From assembly GCA_951799425.1 (NCBI GenBank), contig OX637393.1:25066744-25130743 (forward strand): a stretch of 64,000 nt of DNA, in the 5' to 3' direction. The notes under the pieces are model-generated. The model saw nothing but the letters and a program-made list of their open reading frames with translations, ran no database searches and was not told the DNA's origin. Position numbers and translations under genes: made by a program. This stretch comes from Ilex aquifolium (Eukaryota > Streptophyta > Magnoliopsida > Aquifoliales > Aquifoliaceae). Shown here piece after piece: positions 49,532 through 60,670 of the stretch. Within the stretch, counting starts at the first letter, position 1, and each line of letters begins with the position of its first letter.

Positions 49532-50519
49532 GCAGCTCAGACCGATTTTAAATTTTTGATTCAACGATTGTAATTGCTTCACAAAAAAAATTTCCTGCCC
49601 ATCTTTTGAGTAAGATTTTCATTCCATGTACAATTTTAATACTTTTATCTCTCACTGTCCCACTCTCTCTCATCTTTCACACGTCTCACTCTCTCACATA
49701 CCTCTTTGATATATTTCTCTCTCTCTCAAACAGAATCGTCTTTATGTCTCCCTCGCATTTTCACCTCTCTCTCTCACGCTCCACACACAACCGCCACAGC
49801 GTGCCATATCCACCTCCACCACCATGTAACCTCCAAGTATTTTTCCATCCCTTTCATATCATCTCTTCCTCCTCTCTGCTTGCGACATACAAAAAAATGA
49901 ACACATACACTAACACAGAAACACATAATAAAAACACGCACATAGAGAAAAATCCACACATAAAAAATTGAATTGAATTTTTTGTATTTTACTTCTTCGT
50001 TTCGCAATTCTAATTGCGTCTAATTTATTCAGTGTGATTTGTTCTTTGGGATTGTTTGGAATTTAGGCTTTGAGATGTAACATTGTCTAATTTTAAACAT
50101 TAAATTTTCATTTCAACGTTTGAAATTAAAAGTTCATTTGAATTTCTTTTGATAAATTTGGTTTAGTTCTTTGTTTATCTGATGCGTTGATGGACTTTTA
50201 ATGATTCAATGTCTACTTAAATAGGCTGTTGAAAATTACTTAACATGAGTTAATCAATGACTTGAAAGATGATCGACTTGGATCCAAAAATTTTGCGTAC
50301 GCCATTAGTATTTTTATATACATTGGGGAAATGTGCCTTTCGTCAATCTTGCCATTACACTAATTTGTAAAAGGTTCTTTCTGAAAATCTCTAGGAGCTT
50401 TCATGGTGGATGATTAGATGATTGTGCAGTTTTTAACAAATTCCTTGAGGTACGAAAATTCATAATTTTTTGTCCTACCTTTGATATACTTTTCAAATTC
50501 ATAATCTACATATATATAC
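49532..50519. other. Spacer between two gypsy elements
   Basis: AT-rich sequence with a CT-rich tract at 49650-49790. Short ORFs (for example 49606-49971) are composition-driven. No gene, RNA or complete element is recognised. Confidence 0.5.
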
Positions 50520-51304
50520 TGATGATGATGGATTTAAGTTTGGTCCCCTTTCGAAGCCCAAAACCCCTTTGGGCTCACTCGAGACGACCCAAGCACCTCA
50601 TCAAGATAGCATTCACCGGGCCCGAGCGGGACCATAGCCCATCTCCATAGAAGCCCAAAATAATTCAGCTTAGAATAGATGTCAGCTCGACATCAAAAAG
50701 CTCAGTATTAATATTCGCTCAAGAGTTTGGAGCTCGGCACCAAGCTATTCACAAATGGCCGTACAATGACATGTGGACAAGTGACAATGGGACAATACCT
50801 GAAAATCCTAATAAACAAATGTTCACTGACAGTGAAGATGGCTCATGTATTCCATTCAGGGCATAGTGGGCGTAGGAAAATGTTAGGGATGGCAGGATCA
50901 ACTATAGGACAAACAAGGAGGAGACCGCAAAATTATCCAAGAAAGGAACCACCGCGAAACCCTAATGATGAGATGTATAAATAGAAAACGATACCACTGT
51001 GTAAAGATATATGAAAGAAAATCACCTAGCAGTGACCTAGAAAAAAACTCTAGAAAAGGCTTCCAACCAAATCTCTTGTAATAGCAATCTTCTTTTCCAT
51101 GCAATACAACTCCCCAAGGAGTATGAGCCTCCCTTATAGTGGATGTGGCCTTAGCCCTTCAGCTGGGGTGAACCATTCATATTTTTTTCTTTGTATCACC
51201 TTCAACACTTAGTACGTTTTTTGTCACATAGGCACATACTCATTCTTTCCGGCCCACACCCCAAATTGTTCTGTAATTGGGTCAGTTGATTTCGAGTACC
51301 ATCA
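50520..51304 (+). repeat. Probable 5' LTR of the Tat-like element
   Basis: The sequence immediately before the primer site ends ACCATCA. The start near 50520 (TGATGATGATGG) is a guess. It is GC-richer than its left flank, with many GCTCGG and AAGCCC words. The 85-codon ORF within it shows no family motif. Confidence 0.4.
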
Positions 51305-51307
51305 GCT

Positions 51308-51325
51308 TGGCGCCGTCTGTGGGAA
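51308..51325 (+). promoter_or_regulatory. Tat-like primer binding site
   Basis: TGGCGCCGTCTGTGGGAA is the form common to plant Tat/Retand-type gypsy elements. Confidence 0.8.
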
Positions 51326-51373
51326 CGATTTTCGTCATTTCTCCCTAAGTTTCCTCCATATACTTTTTGGTTT

Positions 51374-52610
51374 GATGGTCTCCCCTCGAAATATGAGCAA
51401 GTCTCACTCGAATCCGCAGACCCTGTAGAACCAATCGAAAAACTTCCCGACCCTGATAGTAAACATTGAGAATGACCCCCCAGCGGCAAACCCAGCTCCT
51501 CTTAATGAGCTGGAGGCATACCGTCGGACCACAATGCAACTGATGAAGCAAAACTAGGATCTCGTAGCATGGATTCAGACGCACCATTTCCCTTAAGCCC
51601 CGTTTGCGCCTCCTGCATCGCCGCCGCAACCAATTCAAAATGTTATTCCTCCTCAGGATCGCCAAATTCCACTGCCTAATGGGGTCACTAACCTCCATGA
51701 CCATAGCCACTCAGGAGAGAACAACCATCGAAGGCAGCCAGAAGAACGAACAGACGATGAGACCCAAAGTCAAGCCAGAGCCGTTCCAAGAGAGGACCAT
51801 TTTTCCCTTCCTCAGCATGACACCATGGACCAATTCTAGGAACGAAGGTTTTGAGAAATCTAGCAGGAGCTGGGAAATGTCAAGGAAGTGGTGAAAGGGA
51901 AAACCCATGTCACCATGGATGCCCTGGTCCAGCAAACCGAGTCTCCATTCGCTACAGAAATCCTACTTATCCCTCTACCCCAGAAGTTCTGAATGCCATA
52001 GATAGAGGTGTTCGATGGGACTAAGGACCCCGTAGAACATCTCAACAAATACAAAAAACTAGATGGAACTTCATGGGTATCCTAACCCCATCCATTGTCG
52101 AGCTTTCGCCATAACTCTTAAGGGGTCGGCAATAGCATGGTTTAACAAACTACATCCATCATCAATTTCTTATTTCCGAGAACTCTCTATATAGTTTGTA
52201 TCCCATTTCATCGGGGTGCGAACTTATCGGAAACCATCTTACAATCTTTTAAGCATCAAGCAGGAACCCAATGAATCTCTCAAGAGCTATGTACAGAGAT
52301 TCAACCAGGATTCGCTGAAGGTTGAGCATGTAGATGAAAAGTTTGCCCTGACAACCTTTATGTTTGGGCTTGGCCTCAAATCCAAAGATTTACTATTCTC
52401 AATCGCTAAAAACCCCCAGGCAACAATGGCTGAGGTCCTTGCCAAAGTTGAAAAGTATATGAACGAAAAGGAGGCACTTCGCATGCAAGGAGGTTCACCA
52501 ACGTCAAACACGGGTGAGAAGAAGAAAAGAAAACGTAGTCTGAGAAAGGAAAAAAGGCAGGATCGATCCCCAAGGAAAGAGAACCATCCCTAAAGAGAAG
52601 GGGAAACCTC
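51374..52610 (+). pseudogene. Tat-like gag
   Basis: An N-terminal Ser/Pro-rich part (MVSPRNMSKSHSNPQTL) leads to the capsid block, FDGTKDPVEHLNKYK near 52015 and AWFNKLHPSSISYFREL-type sequence near 52140. From 52216 a long open stretch follows with YNLLSIKQEPNESLKSYVQR and VEHVDEKFALTTFMFGL. A basic tail (KKKRKRSLRKEKRQDRSPRK) ends it. Stops break the N-terminal half, for example near 51428 and 51556. Confidence 0.8.
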
Positions 52611-53078
52611 AAGGATCGTCTCCACCCGCCACATCAGGAGCTTTAGCCGCGATATGCACCAGCCCCGCTCACCCTCCTAAATGCCACCATCTCTCAGGTC
52701 CTCTACGAGGTCCAAAATGAGAGGTTCGTCAGATGGCTGCCAAGGATGAAGTCAGACCCCTGAAGACGCGATCCCACCAAGTACTATGACTTTCACAAAG
52801 ACACTGGTCACGACACTGACGATTAAATCCAGCTGAAAAAATAAATAGAGTATCTAGTTCAACGGGGCCATTTGCGGCATTACGTGGTTAGGGAGGGGAG
52901 AGATCGGAATGAACAAGATAGGGAAGATCGAGCTGCAGGTCCACCTTAGTAGCAGCACTAGCAAGCCCAGGGTGAGATAATGGTCATTTTAGGGGTCTTC
53001 GTTGGTGGAGGAGAGTCAAGCTCGATGAGAAGAATCTATGCCAGAAGGGCTAGGTCAGACGATTTCCTTGATATCTAG

Positions 53079-53516
53079 ATGGTTCGAAAGGCCTCACGCC
53101 CAGATCAAGAGATAACTTTCTTGGACGCTGACCTCGAGGGAGGTCAGCTTCCCTATGACGACCCTTTGGTTATAAAAGTCATCATCGCTAACAAGACTGT
53201 ACACCGCGTCCTCATAGATAATGGCAGCTCGACTGATATCATTTTTCTCTCTGCTTTCGAACAACCCGGGATAGACAAGTCAAAGATCGAACCCGTGAAG
53301 ACCCATCTTTTGGGCTTCTCGAGGGAGAGAGTCTTGCCTCTGGGATCCATCCAACTCATCCTCACATTGGGAGACCACCCTTGCCAGATCACCACCACTG
53401 TGCGTTTCCTTGTGGTAAACGCACCTTCAACCTACAAAGTTCTACTTGGTAGACCCTCTCTCAACTCCATCAGAGCCTTCCCTTTGGCATATCACTTGGT
53501 CATGAAGTTCCAATAG
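53079..53516 (+). pseudogene. Tat-like protease
   Basis: The open frame includes PLVIKVIIANKTVHRVLIDN followed by GSSTDIIF, the aspartic protease site in its usual Tat form DNGSS. The flap and LLGRPSLNSIRAF follow. The piece is intact for 145 codons but separated from gag and RT by stops. Confidence 0.85.
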
Positions 53517-53798
53517 ATAATGGAGCAGGGGTGGTTTGAGGGAACTAACGCGTTGTCAGGGAATGCTACGTAGATTCATGAGCAGATGGAGGTAGAATCT
53601 GTTCAGTTAAACGACCTAGACATTAGAGATGAGATTCAGACCCGATCTATGCCATCGGAGGAGCTAGAGCCGGTGCAGGTTGATGAAGACCCACAACATG
53701 TGGTCTTTGTAGGTTCTATGCTACTTCAGGACATCAAAGAGAAGTTCATTCTTTTCTTAAAGGAGAATGGTGATTTTTTGGCTTGGAAATAGGAGGAC

Positions 53799-54701
53799 AT
53801 GGAGGGAATCGATCCCAAAATAATAGTTCACGGTGTGGATCCGAGTTGCAAGCCCATCAGACAAAAGAGGAGGAGCTTCGCTCTGGAGAGGCAGAAGGCT
53901 ATCAATGAAGAAGTGGCCAAACTACTGCGATCCAAAGCCATTAGGGAGGTTGACTACCTGAACTGGCTAGCCAACGTAGTGTTGGTTAAGAAGGTTAACG
54001 GGAAATGGCGCTTGTGCATTGAATTTACTAATCTGAATCGCGCCTGCCCTAAAGATAGTTTTCCCCTGCCCCGGATCGACGTCATAGTCGATGCCACAGT
54101 ATGGCACAAGTTCCTCAATTTTATGGATGCCTTCTCCAAATACAATCAGATCAAAATGGATCCCAATGACCAAGAGAAGACTTCATTCGTTATGCCATTC
54201 GGATTGAAAAACATCAAAGCCACTTACCAGAGGCTGGTCAACCGCATGTTTCAAGAGAAGCTCGGCTCGATAATGGAGGTATACATTGACAACATGTTGG
54301 TCAAGTCTCTTAAGGCTGAGCTCCATATCCAGCACCTCTAAGAGTCCTTTGAAATCATGTGACAATAAAGGATGAAGCTGAATCTAGCCAAGTGCGCTTT
54401 CGGGGTATCGGCTACAATGTTTCTAGGTTTCATTGTCAACAGCTGGGGTATCGAGGTGAATCCAAAACAAGTGCGAGCTGTTCTAGAAATGAAGTCACCA
54501 GCTAACATCAGGGAAGTTCAGTGCCTCACTGGGAGGATTGTGGTGCTCAATCAGTTTGTCTCATGTTCTAGCGATAAATGTCAGCCGTTCTTCAAAGTTT
54601 TAAAGGCCGTTTTCCAGTGGAACGAGAAGTGTGAAGAAGCTTTCCAAGCCTTGAAAGCTTACCTGGCTTCACCCCCAGTGTTGGTCAACTCGAGAGAATG
54701 A
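53799..54701 (+). pseudogene. Tat-like reverse transcriptase
   Basis: The RT opens with IIVHGVDPSCKPIRQKRRSF and has WRLCIEFTNLNRACPKDSFP, LNFMDAFSKYNQIKM and MPFGLKNIKATYQRLVN. The catalytic motif at 54279-54308 reads VYIDNMLVKS, with the second Asp lost. After stops near 54341-54367 it continues with LNLAKCAFGVSATMFLGFIV and MKSPANIREVQCLTGR. Confidence 0.88.
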
Positions 54702-55090
54702 GAGATCTTGACTTACCTTGTCGTATCCGAGTTTTCTATTAGTGTTGCCCTAGTAAAAGACAAGGAGAGGGTACAATAGCCCATTTACTTCTACAGAGAA
54801 GCCGAGGAGAGATACCCCATGATGTAGAAGCTTGTCCTAGCTCTTCTCGTTGTTGCTAGGAGACTGAGACCCTATTTCCAAGTGCATATCATTGAAGTCC
54901 CGACTGACCAACCCATGAGGCAAGTGGTGCACAAACCGGAGTCATCTAGAAGATTAGTCAAGTGGGCAGTGGAACTCAGCGAGTTTGATATCAAGTTCAA
55001 ACCAAGAACGACCATTAAGGGGCAAGTACTCACCGACTTCATTGTAGAATTCACCCCCTGTTGGAAGACAAGCTTAAAAATCCTAACCTA
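54702..55090 (+). pseudogene. Tat-like first RNase H
   Basis: Translation gives TYLVVSEFSISVALVKDKER, YFYREAEERYP, and WAVELSEFDIKFKPRTTIKG with DFIVEF. The first catalytic Asp position is Ser-Glu, as is usual for the degenerate gypsy RNase H of Tat elements. Two stops are present. Confidence 0.75.
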
Positions 55091-55108
55091 GCCACATACA
55101 TCTTGGCT

Positions 55109-55440
55109 TGGAGATTGTACGTGGATGGTGCCTAAAATGCTGAAGGGAGCAAATTCGGCCTCATACTAACCTCCTCAGAAGGCTATAGTCTCGAATACGC
55201 CATGAGATTCAATCTTCAAGTTTCCAACAATGAGGCTAAGTTCGAGGCCATCATAGTCGGTCTTAACTTGGCATTGTCAATGAAAGCACAATAGATTATT
55301 ATCCATAACAACTCTTAGCTGGTGGTCAAGTAGGTGAAAGAAGAATATGCAGTACACGAGGAAGGTCTAGAGTCTGCTAAAAAAATTTGTGCTCGTCGAG
55401 CTCATATAGATTCCCCAAGAAGCAAACAGCCGAGCTGACG
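55109..55440 (+). pseudogene. Second, archaeal-type RNase H (aRNH) of the Tat-like element
   Basis: The sequence LYVDGA at 55117-55134, a Gly-rich turn, then YAMRFNLQVSNNEAKFEAII and LVVKQVKEEYAVHEEG are the hallmarks of the additional RNase H that Tat elements carry after their own. The third acidic site reads HNNS rather than HSDS. Four stops are present. Confidence 0.75.
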
Positions 55441-55541
55441 CACTTGCCTAGCTAGCTATAACAGCTCAACAGGATCTGCTAGGGACGATACCTGTAGAGC
55501 TCCTGCTATAGCCAAGTGTCCAACTTGATGAAGATCAAGTC

Positions 55542-56800
55542 ATGCCAGTTGAGGAGAACGCATCATGGATGGATCCCATCATCGCCTTCTTACAGGACAT
55601 GCATCTCCCACACGACAGAAAGGAAGCGGCTAAGCTAAAGAGCAAAGCAGCAAGATTCACCATGGTGCAAGGTAAACTCTACAAACGAGTCTTCTCGTTT
55701 CCCCTACTAAAATGTGTTACTGAGCTTGAGGCAGATTATGTCCTGAGAGAGATCCAAGAAGGTATATGTGGGAACCATATAGGGGTGCGAACTCTCTCCA
55801 GTAAAGCGCTCCGACAAGGATACTTTTGGTCCACGACGGCGAAGGATGCAAAAGGAATAGTAAAGAGATGCCAGACGTGTCAGATCCATAGAAACCTGCC
55901 AAACTGACCACCAGAGCCACTCACACTGGTGGTCAATCCTTGGCCTTTCCAGTAATAGGGTCTAGACATCCTAAGGCCTTTTCTATTCGGCGTTGGGAAA
56001 TGCAAAATTCGCCATAGTCGTCGTGGACTATTTTACTAAATGGGTAGAAGTCAAGGCATTGGTAAAAATCACCGAGCAGAAGGTGAAGAACTTTGTGTGA
56101 AAATCGATAATATGTCGGTTTGGCGTCCCAAGGGCCATGGTTTCTAACAATAGAAATTAGTTCGATAACTCGAGGTTCACAGGTTTCTGCACAGAAGTAG
56201 GGATTAAGAATTATTTCTCGAAACCTGCACACCTGCAGTAGAACGGACAAGCCGAAGTCACCATTCAAATCATTAAAATGGCACTAAAAATGAGACTAGA
56301 AGCTTCTAAGGCCCAGTGGGTCAACCACCTCTCAACAGTGTTGTGGGCTTACAAAACAACCGTGCGGACAGCCATTAGTGAGACTCTTTTTAGCCTCACC
56401 TATGGGATAAAATCAATGGCCCTAGTTAAGGTCGGACTTCCCTTGGCCAGGGCTGAGCTCTTTGACCCAAAACAGAATGATAGATCTCTACTCATCAACC
56501 TTGATCTCCTAGACGAAAGGAGGGATGAAGCATTGCAACACATTTTCTCCTACTAGAGGAGCACTGCACGATACTACAACCAGAGGGTTAAGAAAATAAG
56601 TTTCAAGCTAGGTGACCTATTTCTCAAGAAGTTACTCCTAGTTAGAAAAGACCCCACACATAGAAAGCTCGATCCAAACTGGGAAGGCCCATACATTGTG
56701 AAAAGGGTGGTCCGACCCAGAAACTATAAACTGCAAATTGAGGAGGGGAAGAACCTGCAACATTCCTAGAATGCGGATCATCTAAAGCAATATTATCAGT
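55542..56800 (+). pseudogene. Tat-like integrase
   Basis: The zinc-binding part has EIQEGICGNHIGVRTLSSKA and RCQTCQIHRN. In the core, VVVDYFTKWVEVKAL keeps the first Asp, VSNNRN-FDN has lost the second (Asn) and NGQAEVTIQ keeps the Glu. The C-terminal region includes KMALKMRLEASKAQWVNHLS, LDLLDERRDEAL and WEGPYIVKRVV, and pol ends NADHLKQYYQ. Stops and frame changes are frequent. Confidence 0.85.
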
Positions 56801-56914
56801 AGGATCGAGGTGTCATGAGTAACAGTGCAATGAGAATGTAGAAAGTAGTTATAAAGACTCAGTTTCCAATCAATGAAATTTGAAATTCTAGCAAACAAAA
56901 TTGTATGATAGACA

Positions 56915-57235
56915 GTTCAACTCTCAAAGGCGTGAGCTCTTAGCTGTATGACATCGAATAGGCTTTTCAGCCTAAGAGTTTTTCAGCTCGGTTAATCACA
57001 GGCTCCAGCCTTCAAAGAGTTCTTCAACTCTGAAAGGCACGAGCTCTTCAGCCGTGCGACCTCGACTAGGTTTTTCAGCCTAAGAGCTTTTCAGCTTCGT
57101 TAATCACAGGCTCTTCAGCCTTCAAAGAGTTCTTCAACTCTTAAAGGTGCGAGATCTTTAGCCACGCTACCTCGACTAGGCTTTTCATCCTAAGAGCTTT
57201 ATAACTCGCTTAAAGGCTAAGAGCTCTATAGCGTA
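56915..57235 (+). repeat. 3' untranslated tandem repeats of the Tat-like element
   Basis: About three units of 107-110 bp begin near CAACTCTCAAAGGCGTGAGC. Each contains GAGCTCTTCAGCC, CTCGACTAGG and TTTTCAGCCTAAGAG. Neighbouring units differ by scattered bases. Such arrays between pol and the 3' LTR are a known feature of Tat elements. Confidence 0.85.
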
Positions 57236-57389
57236 GTTACGTGCACATCAGTCACCAAATCAAAGGTTTCAGAAAAAAAATAATAACAATAACAACGACA
57301 ACAACAAAGTGAAGAGACCGCATCACATTAACAAGAGGCCAAAAATTTGATTACTAAGAACAAAACAAAGTGTTCAAGATTTTGCATTC

Positions 57390-58616
57390 CTCCTTTTCAA
57401 CTGTGAGACCTCCCCCTCCAGCTGAGCATTCTCCACTCGTAACTAAGTGTTTTACACCCTCAGCTCATCCTTTTCCTTCTCGGCATTGAAAAGCTACCTC
57501 TTTAGCATGGCCTTCCCAAACGCCATCTCCAGCTTAACAATCGTGAACCTCATCTCACTAGACGAAGAGTCCGAGATATGTGTCGAAGAAAACCCCTGGG
57601 ACCTCTTCCTCTTCCTTCTTGAGGAGGTGGCAGTGTCTTCTTCGAGACCCGCAGGAGAATAGTCCTCATCGATAGCAGGGGGACGATCGAGACAACAGTT
57701 GGGATGATAGCCGAGTTGGGGCCAAGACCAAACCTGAAAAGGTTCTGAGCTGTGATTAGTGTGGAGAAGGAAGTCGCCTCAGCTCGACTAAGTCGATAGA
57801 CTCTGGTAATTTCATTAGGGGTCAGCCCGGGATCACTTGCATCAACATGAAAAACCATTAACCTCAAGAAGGGTGGTGCACGACGGTGGTGCCTTGTCAA
57901 TTCCGAAAGTCAAACTATCTTTCTTACCTCTGTCCTGAACGTGCCCCCAAGAGCGAGGAACTCGGAAAAAAAATCCATGCGTGCCTCATTGGATTCCCAA
58001 GAGTCCCCAAAAACGAAGAAAAAATGTTGTGACCACCCCTCGGGGGAGCCAAAAGCGTTGAGGACCAGCATGGAACTTGAAACCTCTATGTGAATCGGTA
58101 GTAGCGAGGAAAGTCGTCATCGAAATGAAAGAAGTAAAGGAACTCAAAAATGGAAGGGAAGAGCTCGTGACCGTGCATATGCCATAAGATAAAAAAGCTC
58201 ACAAGGGTGCCCCACTTTTCTAGTGAAAGTCACGAGGGGCAGAGCCCAAAGAAGGCTAGAATCCGCCCTATAGACGGATGAATTGGTAAACGAAGTCCTA
58301 ACTCAAATGTATCTTTAAAAAAGCATACTCCCCTCCAAAGAAGAAGGTTGTAAGGCTCGTCAGGAGTAGGGCTCCGAACAGTCAGACCCGTAGGAAAAAG
58401 GTACTGCCTCCTAATTTCTTCTGCCTCAGTTGCTGTTATAGTATTGGGAAACAAAAAGACAACATATCGTGGATCGTTAATAAGAATACGAGCACGCTGT
58501 TTGAAAATAGGCATAGGAAGAAGCCATGAAGAAGCAAGATAAGTACTAGCCAAGGGAAACACAAGAAAAGAATAAATGTACGAAGGTGAAAGGGCTTTGA
58601 ACAACGAAGTAGCCAA
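57390..58616 (-). pseudogene. Antisense ORF module (i)
   Basis: On the minus strand, MATSLFKALSPSYIYSFLVF is followed by a conserved-looking block, VCFFKDTFELGLRLPIHPSI-GRIL. After stops a basic motif (SRRKRKRS) and a Ser-rich stretch appear, then a likely coiled coil near 57400-57540. The order matches the antisense ORFs described in the 3' regions of Tat/Retand-type elements. Their function is unknown. Confidence 0.6.
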
Positions 58617-58833
58617 CTTATGGAGGCAAAAGGGCGACCGCTAGACTTCTTTAATAAAAAGGTTTTATGATTTTATGATAGGAGTTAATGTGGGATGCTT
58701 AAGACGGAATTAGGTGGAGTTAGGTGGGCGCGAAGATCAAAGTTGAAGAACCCATCCACAAAGGCTTTGGCAGCTTCCCTCTTTGTCCTTTCAATCTCTT
58801 TTCTCTACTTTTTGATCAATCGTCGCTTCGAGC

Positions 58834-60469
58834 TTAGGGAGCCCTCCAGGTGGCAATGACTGCATGAGATTGGCCCGTTAGCTCTATGTTATTGGCTTGC
58901 GAGTTGACCAGCTCGTCCAATTGCTGACTCAGCCGATCTCGCAAAGAGATCTCTGAAGTGGTGGCAACAATCAACTGCCGCAAGACCTGAGCTCTCTGCT
59001 CGAGAGTCGCCTCCAGCTTAGCCTCCAACCCTAAGCCCTAGTGTAGTAGCTTGGTAAGCCTTGCCTCCCTCTTGTTGGCCTCCACCTTCAGATGATGGAT
59101 CTCCTCGCCAAACGTACAGACATATGTCGTAACCTGAAACCAAGTTAAGTGAATAAGCGCTTGCACGACTAAGGCCAAAGAAGGCGAAAATGACATATCA
59201 TACCTCTAGAAGAACATGTAAGGAGTCTCGAATTCTCATCGTGAAAGGTTGGTTGACAGAGCGACGGAGGTCAACTTGAGGGATCAGCTCCATGAAAGCT
59301 CACTTAGCTCTAGTGACGTCGTCCAAAAGGCTCACCCCAAAGCTACTGACCGCAACCAGCTCGAGGCACCTCGAACTGGAGCCTTCCACACCCCCGAGAA
59401 GAGACCCGCATCGAACTGGTCCCGCCTCGGTATTATTAGGCACAACTCCAACCGTGATTCCCCCAGTAGTCGACGAGATTGGGGGCATGGCGGGAGGACT
59501 CAACGCGGGGCTATCCTCGGCGACCCTCGCCCTCTTCACAGGATGCCCTAGGGCCCTTGCTAATCTTCTTTGACCCACCTACCCGACGATCATATCCCTC
59601 TTGCTGACCAAGTGTGTAGGGACTAAAGAAGCAAGACAATCAAAGGAACAGATTAGGAAGATTTATTAAAGACAAGGTAGTCAAACCTTGTAAGGATACT
59701 GGGCACCTACACGATGTTAGACAGGTCAGGCCCTATTAGCTCGGTATAAGAGAAGTGGAATCGAGCCCGAGCCTGATCAACCTGAACTTGCGTGTCCCTA
59801 CTTAAGCTCGGGTATTCATCTGCAAAAAAAAAAAAGAGAAACAAAGTTAGAGCCCTAGAAGCACAAGATGGGTAGCTTGGTAGAGAAAAACTCACCAAGA
59901 TGAGCATGTCACCCGCAGATCATGGGAACCCAAATTGATGAGATCACCTGGAACGTGAATTCCCAGCCTGTTCCAGACATAAAGAAATACCTTTGCCTCT
60001 AACCTTCAAGCTCGGGAGAAAGATTAGAAATAGGGGTTTTTCCACCTTTTCTCCCCATAAAATAATAGAGCCCAGACAGCTCCACGGGGCGAAAAAGGTT
60101 GAGAAACTCTGATAAACTGGCATGCAGCTGCATAAATAGGCACTCCCATAGGACTGAGAATGCCAAAAGAACAGCCCAGCTAGCCGGTAATAGCATGGTT
60201 GGACAAAAGCTGAAGAAATATAGAACCTCCCTCATAAAGGGAGGAAGGGGAAACCTAAGGCCCAATTGGAAAGGAGCCTTGAAAAAACAAACACAGCTAG
60301 CCAAGGACCGGTGATAAGGGTCGTTGCTTGCAGCATGAACCGTTACCCCACTAGGAAAATCATAGCGGCTAGACATTGCCTGAGCCCTCGCCGTATCGAT
60401 CTTACTAACTTCAACATCTGGGAAAGTCTCTCTTAAGGCATCGTAGTCAGAAGCAGAGGATTGTGCCAT
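58834..60469 (-). pseudogene. Antisense ORF module (ii)
   Basis: The first 157 codons (60469-59999) run MAQSSASDYDALRETFPDVE, then YDFPSGVTVHAA, CFFKAPFQLGLRFPLPPFMR and LYYFMGRKGGKTPISNL. This is the same block as module (i) but clearly divergent. After a gap the frames give a Pro/Ser-rich part with VKRARVAED near 59530 and a heptad-like stretch at 59028-58834 (MEAKLEATLEQRAQVLRQLI). A host-type protein is not excluded, but the position within the Tat element favours an element ORF. Confidence 0.6.
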
Positions 60470-60670
60470 AGCGAAAACTCAAGAAAAGGGTTCAGAAAAT
60501 CAAAATAGGAACTTGGAGAATGAAGAAGAAAACACTCAGGCACAAGAGGCGAGAGCTTGTGAATGGAGTGTGCTATTTAAAGGGATATCACATTAACTGC
60601 ATTGGCCACGTGTCGCAAATCAGGGGAGTGGGCACTACTTTTGAGGAGACATCCATGCCTCCGTAGGCAC

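Noticed and set aside
49606..49971. 121-codon Ser/His-rich plus-strand ORF
   Set aside because: It lies over CT-rich sequence with no homologue recognised and no splice or promoter context.
56915..57235. CRISPR-like array
   Set aside because: The repeats are contiguous 107-110-bp units without spacers, in a plant retroelement.
59249..59578. Plus-strand ORFs of 92-100 codons
   Set aside because: They are shadows of the minus-strand antisense module (ii), which carries the recognisable blocks.
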